Below, piece by piece: positions 62,290-64,000 of a DNA stretch of 64,000 nucleotides. Location: NCBI GenBank assembly GCA_016719055.1, contig JADKAW010000044.1:1-64000 (forward strand), read 5' to 3'. A model generated the notes under the pieces. It ran no database searches, had not been told where the DNA came from, and worked only from the letters and a program-made list of their open reading frames with translations. A program made the position numbers and the translations under genes. This stretch comes from Candidatus Rhodoferax mariagerensis. GTDB taxonomy: Bacteria > Pseudomonadota > Gammaproteobacteria > Burkholderiales > Burkholderiaceae_C. Position 1 is the first letter of the stretch. Each line of letters starts with the position of its first letter.

Positions 62290-63420
62290 ATGCAGCGCAT
62301 CGACCACCCCCTGCTCAGTTCCAGCCTGGGCAGCCAGAAAACCCTGACCAGTTTTCACTTTGGCACGCCGGGTACTGGACACAAAATTTACATTCAGGCC
62401 AGTCTGCACGCCGAAGAATTGCCCGGCATGTTGACGGCTCACCATTTGCGCGCACATCTGGCGCGATTTGAAGCCGCCGGGCAACTGCTTGGTGACATTG
62501 TGCTGGTGCCGGTGGCGAATCCGATTGGGCTGGCGCAGCGGCTCGATCACAAACCCATGGGCCGTTTTGAGCTTGACACTTCGGAAAACTTTAACCGTTA
62601 TTACCCCGACCTGGCCAGTGCCGTCGCCCCTGCCGTGCTGGACAAACTCGGCGTTGATGGTGCCACCAACGTGCGCCTGGTGCGCGCTGCCATGGCTGAC
62701 TATCTGAACCAATGGGCACCCACGACCGAGTTGCAAAGCCAGCGGCACACGCTGCTGCAGTTGTCGCATGATGCCGACTACATGCTTGACTTGCATTGCG
62801 ATTGCGAAGGTGTACTGCACTTTTATACCGAAGAGCCGTGTTGGCCGCAGTTGGCTGAACTGGCCTATTTTTTGGGCAGCCAGGCGATTTTGATTGCCAA
62901 AAACTCGGGCAATCTGCCGATTGACGAGTGTTTGTCCAGCGCCTGGTGGCAGTTGGCAGAGCGGCTCAGGGCGTCAGGCCGCGATGTGCCGCTGCCCCAG
63001 GGGTGTCACAGCACAACCATTGAGCTGCGCGGTGAGCTCGATGTGAGCCATGCCTGGGCGCAAAAAGATGCCCAGGCCATCATTCACTGGCTGCAATTTA
63101 TCGGGGTTTTGGTTGGCGAATCAAAGCCAGAGGTGCCCGCTGCCCTGTGCCAGGCCACGCCGCTGGCGGGTTCGGAGACGCTGTGTGCGCGATCGCCCGG
63201 CATTGTGGTGTTTGCTGCCGAGCCCGGACAAACCCTCAAGAAAGGTGAGCTGGTGGCAGAAATCATCAACCCCATTGCCAACAGCACCGAGCGCGTGCAA
63301 GCGGGCGTGGACGGACTGTTTTATGCGCGTATCCGCGACCGCTACATCACCGCCGGGGGCGAGCTGGGCAAAATCGCCGGTGCCCAGGCCTTTCGAAGTG
63401 GCCCGCTGCTGGGGGCTTGA
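62290..63420 (+). CDS. Succinylglutamate desuccinylase/aspartoacylase-family protein
   Basis: The 376-residue zinc hydrolase has ligands in SLHAEELPG (His, Glu; about 38-45) and MLDLHCDCEG (about 160). It belongs to the M14-type AstE/AspA group, whose members remove acyl groups from amino acids. Its place inside a basic amino acid transport operon (22 bases after the permease gene) suggests that it acts on an imported acylated amino acid. Confidence 0.87.
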   Translation: MQRIDHPLLSSSLGSQKTLTSFHFGTPGTGHKIYIQASLHAEELPGMLTAHHLRAHLARFEAAGQLLGDIVLVPVANPIGLAQRLDHKPMGRFELDTSENFNRYYPDLASAVAPAVLDKLGVDGATNVRLVRAAMADYLNQWAPTTELQSQRHTLLQLSHDADYMLDLHCDCEGVLHFYTEEPCWPQLAELAYFLGSQAILIAKNSGNLPIDECLSSAWWQLAERLRASGRDVPLPQGCHSTTIELRGELDVSHAWAQKDAQAIIHWLQFIGVLVGESKPEVPAALCQATPLAGSETLCARSPGIVVFAAEPGQTLKKGELVAEIINPIANSTERVQAGVDGLFYARIRDRYITAGGELGKIAGAQAFRSGPLLGA

Positions 63421-63446
63421 CCGCATACCACCTTGAGCAACATGCC

Positions 63447-64000
63447 ATGACCCACACCACCTCCCTCAAACTCCAGGTTGAAAACATCCACAAGCGCTTT
63501 GGCAGCAACGAGGTGCTCAAGGGCGTGTCACTGACGGCCCATGCCGGCGATGTGATCAGCATCATTGGCAGCTCCGGGTCTGGCAAAAGCACCTTTTTGC
63601 GCTGTATCAACCTGCTTGAAAAGCCGCATCAGGGCCGCATCAATGTGGCGGGTGAAGAACTGCACCTGAGCCCGGGCCCGGGTGGTGAACTGCACGCAGC
63701 CAACCCGAAGCAGTTGGCACGCTTGCGCACCAAGCTGGCCATGGTGTTCCAGCACTTCAACCTGTGGGCGCACATGACGGTGCTGCAAAACATCATCGAA
63801 GCGCCAGTGCACATCCTCAAAGTGCCCCACGACCAGGCGGTTGACACCGCGCGCAAATACCTGGCCAAGGTGGGGCTGGAAGGCAAGGAAGACGCCTACC
63901 CCGCACACCTGAGCGGCGGCCAGCAGCAGCGCGTGGCGATTGCCCGCGCGCTGGCCATGGAACCCGAGGTGATGCTGTTTGACGAACCCACCAGCGCGCT
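63447..64000 (+). CDS. Polar amino acid ABC transporter ATP-binding protein (HisP type), partial
   Basis: The gene starts at ATG 63447 and leaves the window at codon 184. Walker A (GSSGSGKST, about 41-49), the Q loop (MVFQHFNLW), the ABC signature (LSGGQQQRV) and Walker B (VMLFDEPTSA) are present. HisP normally has about 255 residues, so about 70 are missing at the right edge. It powers the transporter encoded just upstream. Confidence 0.93.
   Translation, partial: MTHTTSLKLQVENIHKRFGSNEVLKGVSLTAHAGDVISIIGSSGSGKSTFLRCINLLEKPHQGRINVAGEELHLSPGPGGELHAANPKQLARLRTKLAMVFQHFNLWAHMTVLQNIIEAPVHILKVPHDQAVDTARKYLAKVGLEGKEDAYPAHLSGGQQQRVAIARALAMEPEVMLFDEPTSA

Overview
The window reads as the chromosome of a betaproteobacterium, most likely a member of the Comamonadaceae (Rhodoferax/Polaromonas-like). 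This is an inference from GC-rich codon use, the protein types (large PAS-GGDEF-EAL regulators, a FecR-TPR-barrel protein, a class IIA aldolase, a HisJQMP-type operon with an embedded aspartoacylase-like gene) and a small dispersed repeat of the TTTTGATAG type. No rRNA gene, complete tRNA gene or CRISPR array is visible.

Left part (1-9400): degenerate mobile DNA (a frameshifted IS66 transposase, a short remnant of an EAL-domain 3' end, a fragment of an AAA-ATPase-like gene), then two tandem, related membrane-bound cyclic-di-GMP enzymes. The first ends in GGDEF and the second in GGDEF-EAL. A possible IS21 IstB fragment follows.

Centre (9404-35456): a purine/ureide catabolic cluster of about 26 kb, the outstanding feature of the window. 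It holds a putative nucleobase (NCS2) permease; a molybdenum hydroxylase made of a separate 2Fe-2S subunit and a fused Mo-cofactor plus FAD subunit; YgfK; the aminohydrolase SsnA; a hydantoinase; YgeY; the carbamoyltransferase YgeW (two copies, one frameshifted); diaminopropionate ammonia-lyase YgeX; and carbamate kinase. YqeB, YqeC and a MocA-like nucleotidyltransferase mark it as a candidate selenium-dependent molybdenum hydroxylase system. Two extra fold-type II PLP enzymes (one threonine-synthase-like) are co-transcribed with ygfK, ssnA and yqeC. The likely flow is purine uptake, hydroxylation, ring opening, transfer of the carbamoyl group to phosphate (ATP by carbamate kinase) and release of ammonia and pyruvate from diaminopropionate. 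A sigma-54 activator of the YgeV type sits in the middle. Sigma-54 (-24/-12) promoter candidates lie upstream of ygfK, the hydroxylase operon, the permease, ygeW, ygeY and the second ygeW, and a shared palindrome (TTATCA-GAT-TGATAA) lies at enhancer-like distances upstream of ygeW, ygeY and the second ygeW. A 1.44-kb direct duplication (ygeW plus its control region) flanks ygeY, the regulator and yqeB.

Right border of the cluster (35457-36725): an IS110 transposase remnant, then the 3' half of a tRNA-Asn with its terminator, which could be an attachment-site scar. Next come enolase with a basic N-terminal extension and class II fructose-bisphosphate aldolase, a FecR-TPR-outer-membrane-barrel fusion, the TrkA-TrkH potassium uptake pair, a membrane protein of unknown function, a VapBC-type toxin-antitoxin pair and penicillin-binding protein 1C.

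An AT-rich islet (about 51300-54100) bounded by related repeats carries an XRE regulator, a 5'-truncated methyltransferase, a frameshifted secreted protein and a lipoprotein. The right end has a YebC/TACO1 protein, an AbrB-family transporter with an FAD amine oxidoreductase, an FtsX-type permease without a visible ATPase, and a polar amino acid ABC transporter operon that runs off the window.
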